A stretch of DNA of 16,256 nucleotides from an uncultured Clostridium sp. (GTDB lineage Bacteria > Bacillota > Clostridia > TANB77 > CAG-508), in the NCBI GenBank assembly GCA_902492105.1, contig CABUKD010000039.1:1-16256 (forward strand). Reading direction: 5' to 3'. Position numbers and translations under genes: made by a program. The notes below the pieces were generated by a model. It saw only the letters and a program-made list of their open reading frames with translations, had not been told where the DNA came from and made no database searches. Of the stretch, positions 14,677 through 16,256 are shown one piece after another (positions within the stretch are counted from its first letter, which is position 1; every line of letters starts with the position of its first letter).

Positions 14677-15421
14677 CTACATTTCATATTCGTAAATAAT
14701 ATTACTCATTACCATAATAGAAGCAGTTTCTGTTCTTAAAATACGTTTTCCTAATGTTATTTGTTTTGCCCCTTTCTCTACTATCATGTCTACTTCTTTT
14801 TGCGTAATTCCACCCTCTGGGCCTATAATAACTCCTATTTTTAGTCCGATGTGAAAGTTTTAAATTTTTAAGTTCTTGCTTCAAAGTATTTTCTTTTTCA
14901 TTTTCATAGGCTAATAACATAAGGTCAAATTGTTTTACTTTTTCGCTTAATTTTTGCATAGTAATTGGCATTTGTACTTTTGGAATATAGTCCCTGCCAC
15001 TTTGTTTTGCAGCTGATTCTGCCATTTTTTGCCAACGTTCTATTTTTTTATTTTTATTCTTTTCTTCTAATTTTACTATGCACCTTTCCATAGTAACTGG
15101 AATAATTTCTTTTACTCCTAATTCTACATTTTTTTGAATAATATATTCCATTTTATCTGCTTTTGGTAAGCCTTGGAAAATAGTTACATCTATAGGTGGT
15201 TCCACAAAAGGTTTCATGCAGTCTATAATTTGGCATAAAATAGAGTCTGGTGTTATGGTTTCTATTTTAACTAAATAATTCAAACCATCTTCTTCATTAC
15301 ACACAGTTAATTCTTCTTGTGGTTTTACCCTTAATACCTGTGTAATGTGTTTTACATCTTCCCCTAAAATGGTAATTTTGTTTTCTTGTATTTGATTTTT
15401 CTTAATAAAAAATTTTGGCAT
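14677..15421 (-). CDS. rsmE: 16S rRNA m3U1498 methyltransferase RsmE (interrupted by in-frame CGG-A)
   Basis: A SPOUT-class methyltransferase that N3-methylates U1498 of 16S rRNA with SAM. The zero frame from the ATG at 15421 gives the PUA-like N-terminus (HITQVLRVKPQEELTVCN) and IFQGLPKADKMEYIIQKNVE, VTMERC and AESAAKQSGRDYIP. It then changes at CGG (codon 192) into a Tyr/Arg-rich nonsense tail ending at 14702. Removing the C at 14848 gives GLKIGVIIGPEGGITQKEVD and LGKRILRTETASIMVMSNI, the SAM-binding knot of the family. The corrected protein is 247 residues, normal length, and stops at 14677. The span is 248 codons plus one base. All motifs are intact otherwise. The ribosome binding site is GGTAGGA. 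It lies downstream of dprA after an 83-base gap. Confidence 0.93.
14845..14848 (-). other. CGGA recoding / +1 frameshift site in rsmE
   Basis: On the minus strand the reading is TCA CAT CGG ACT AAA, with CGG as codon 192. Skipping the C gives TCA CAT GGA CTA AAA ATA GGA, leading into IGVIIGPEGG. Unlike the other three sites, the base after CGGA is C, so CGGAAA is not required. Confidence 0.88.
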
Positions 15422-15504
15422 TTTTTTCCTACCGTTCTTGCTTTTTAATATTTTTAATTATATCACAATTTTTCCATTTTGCAAGGTAAAATTTTTGGAT
15501 AAAA

Positions 15505-16147
15505 TTAGCAAATTTCTTCTAAAATATCCTCTATATTAGTAACTAATTTTGCACCTTGCTTAATTAATTCATTGGTACCATAGGAATTATTACTATCAAT
15601 ATTTCCGTGGAATAATAAATACCTCTTTTCCTTGATCTAGTGCATAATCAACCGTAATTAATGTTCCACTTTTTTCTTTTGCTTCCACTACTAGTACTCC
15701 ATTAGATAAACCACTAATAATTCTATTTCTGGAAGGAAAATTGGTTGGTATTGGCTTTGTTTCTGGTGGATATTCTGTTATAATACTACCACCGTTTTTT
15801 AGTATTTCTGTACATAATCCTTTATGTTCTGCAGGGTAAATATGGTTGAATCCGCTTCCTAAAACAGCTATTGTTTTACCCCTTGCTTTTACTGCTCCTA
15901 AATGAGCATAGGAGTCAATTCCTCTTGCTAACCCACTAATAATTATGATGCCTTTTTTAGCTAATTGGTAGGCAAATTCATAGGCTACTTTTTTTCCATA
16001 AGAACTTGCCTTTCTGCAGCCTATAATTGCAATGGATGGTTCATTGAAAATATTTTCATTTCCTAACACATATAATTTTGCAGGTGGTGCATAGATATGT
16101 GTTAATTTTTCTGGATAAAATTTTTGGGCTTGATAAATAACTTTCAT
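15505..16147 (-). CDS. dprA: DNA-processing protein DprA, short form (interrupted by in-frame CGG-A)
   Basis: DprA loads RecA on incoming single-stranded DNA during transformation. The zero frame gives IGCRKASSYG (42-51), SGLARGIDSYAHLGA (71-85), GSGFNHIYP (97-105) and FPSRNRIISGLS (137-148), then IIP-CGG-AAA-TAT-TGA stops it at residue 183. Removing the C at 15607 gives IIPGNIDSNNSYGTNELIKQ, the conserved IPGN region, and continues to EDILEEIC and a stop at 15505. The joined protein has 213 residues and the span is 214 codons plus one base. It holds only the Rossmann core: the usual N-terminal SAM-like domain and C-terminal winged-helix domain are missing. The start is firm because AAGGAGGAAAAAAC precedes the ATG. 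Confidence 0.92.
15604..15607 (-). other. CGGA recoding / +1 frameshift site in dprA
   Basis: On the minus strand the reading is ATT CCA CGG AAA TAT TGA, with CGG as codon 181. Skipping the C gives ATT CCA GGA AAT ATT, i.e. I-P-G-N-I. Glycine is strongly conserved at this place in DprA. The zero-frame stop follows three codons after CGG. Confidence 0.9.
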
Positions 16148-16210
16148 GTTTTTTCCTCCTTATTTATCTTGCCCCCAATTTGTTTTCCCCTATTTTTATT
16201 TTTTTGTATT

Positions 16211-16256
16211 TTCTTTATTTTTTCTTTATTTTTTTCTTTATTTTTTTCTTTATTTT
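16211..16256. repeat. TTTCTTTATTTT-type short tandem repeat at the window end
   Basis: About four copies of a CTTTATTTTTTT-like unit with spacings of 11, 12 and 12 bases. On the minus strand one frame reads KIKK units and then stops, so it could be the Lys-rich tail of a gene outside the window, or simply a purine-rich spacer. It runs off the window. The remaining bases up to dprA (16148-16210) are AT-rich and hold only the dprA ribosome binding site. Confidence 0.55.

Noticed and set aside
7905..15607. Homopolymer or random sequencing indels as the cause of the four frameshifts
   Set aside because: The extra base is a single C next to GG, not in a homopolymer, and the context CGGA is the same each time. 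Many other GGA codons, such as CAAGGAAAA in dprA, carry no extra C. A motif-specific artefact cannot be wholly excluded without reads.

Overview
This is a very AT-rich window from a Gram-positive, Firmicutes-type genome, most likely an uncultured Clostridia relative. Every gene I can support lies on the minus strand. The evidence for the lineage is the conserved order yicC-remA-(rpoZ/gmk)-priA-def-fmt, the Asp23/AmaP/DUF2273 envelope-stress set, nusB-xseA-xseB, and a SleB-type cortex hydrolase that hints at sporulation. Strong AGGAGG-type ribosome binding sites precede most genes.

Layout in transcription order, high to low coordinates: dprA (15505-16147), rsmE (14677-15421), a Lys/Glu-rich membrane protein (13795-14664), yicC, remA, rpoZ and gmk. 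A strong terminator follows gmk at 11654-11678. Next come a ParD/RelB-like antitoxin and RelE/ParE-like toxin (11096-11577), priA (8833-11089), def (8184-8702) and fmt (7113-8112). asp23 has its own predicted promoter and a terminator. A second predicted promoter (6470-6497) leads into amaP, a DUF2273 gene, nusB, xseA, an unknown anchored protein, xseB, a DUF212 gene, fhs and finally sleB.

The standout observation is that four genes (fmt, priA, rsmE, dprA) are each interrupted by the same lesion. In each, an in-frame CGG codon is followed by A, and removing the single C restores the family sequence with a glycine GGA codon at that point. In priA this glycine belongs to the Walker A motif (GSGKT), and in dprA it belongs to the IPGN motif. 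I checked every CCG trinucleotide on the + strand (CGG on the coding strand). CGG falls in the zero frame of a gene only at these four places and is never seen as an ordinary Arg codon. Elsewhere CGGA occurs across codon boundaries (for example GAC GGA) and is read normally.

The best explanation is genuine recoding. CGG appears to be an unassigned codon, and CGG-A is either read as a four-base glycine codon or triggers a +1 shift onto GGA. The P-site codons differ (AAA, UCA, CAU, CCA), and there is no shared Shine-Dalgarno-like stimulator, so the signal seems to be CGGA itself. Motif-specific sequencing error is the main alternative and can be tested.

Other points of interest are the swapped and overlapping rpoZ-gmk order, a toxin-antitoxin pair where coaBC usually sits, a DprA lacking its N-terminal domain, and an unknown anchored protein between the two exonuclease VII subunits. 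No tRNA, rRNA, CRISPR array or insertion sequence was seen, and no gene-free stretch exceeds 300 bases.
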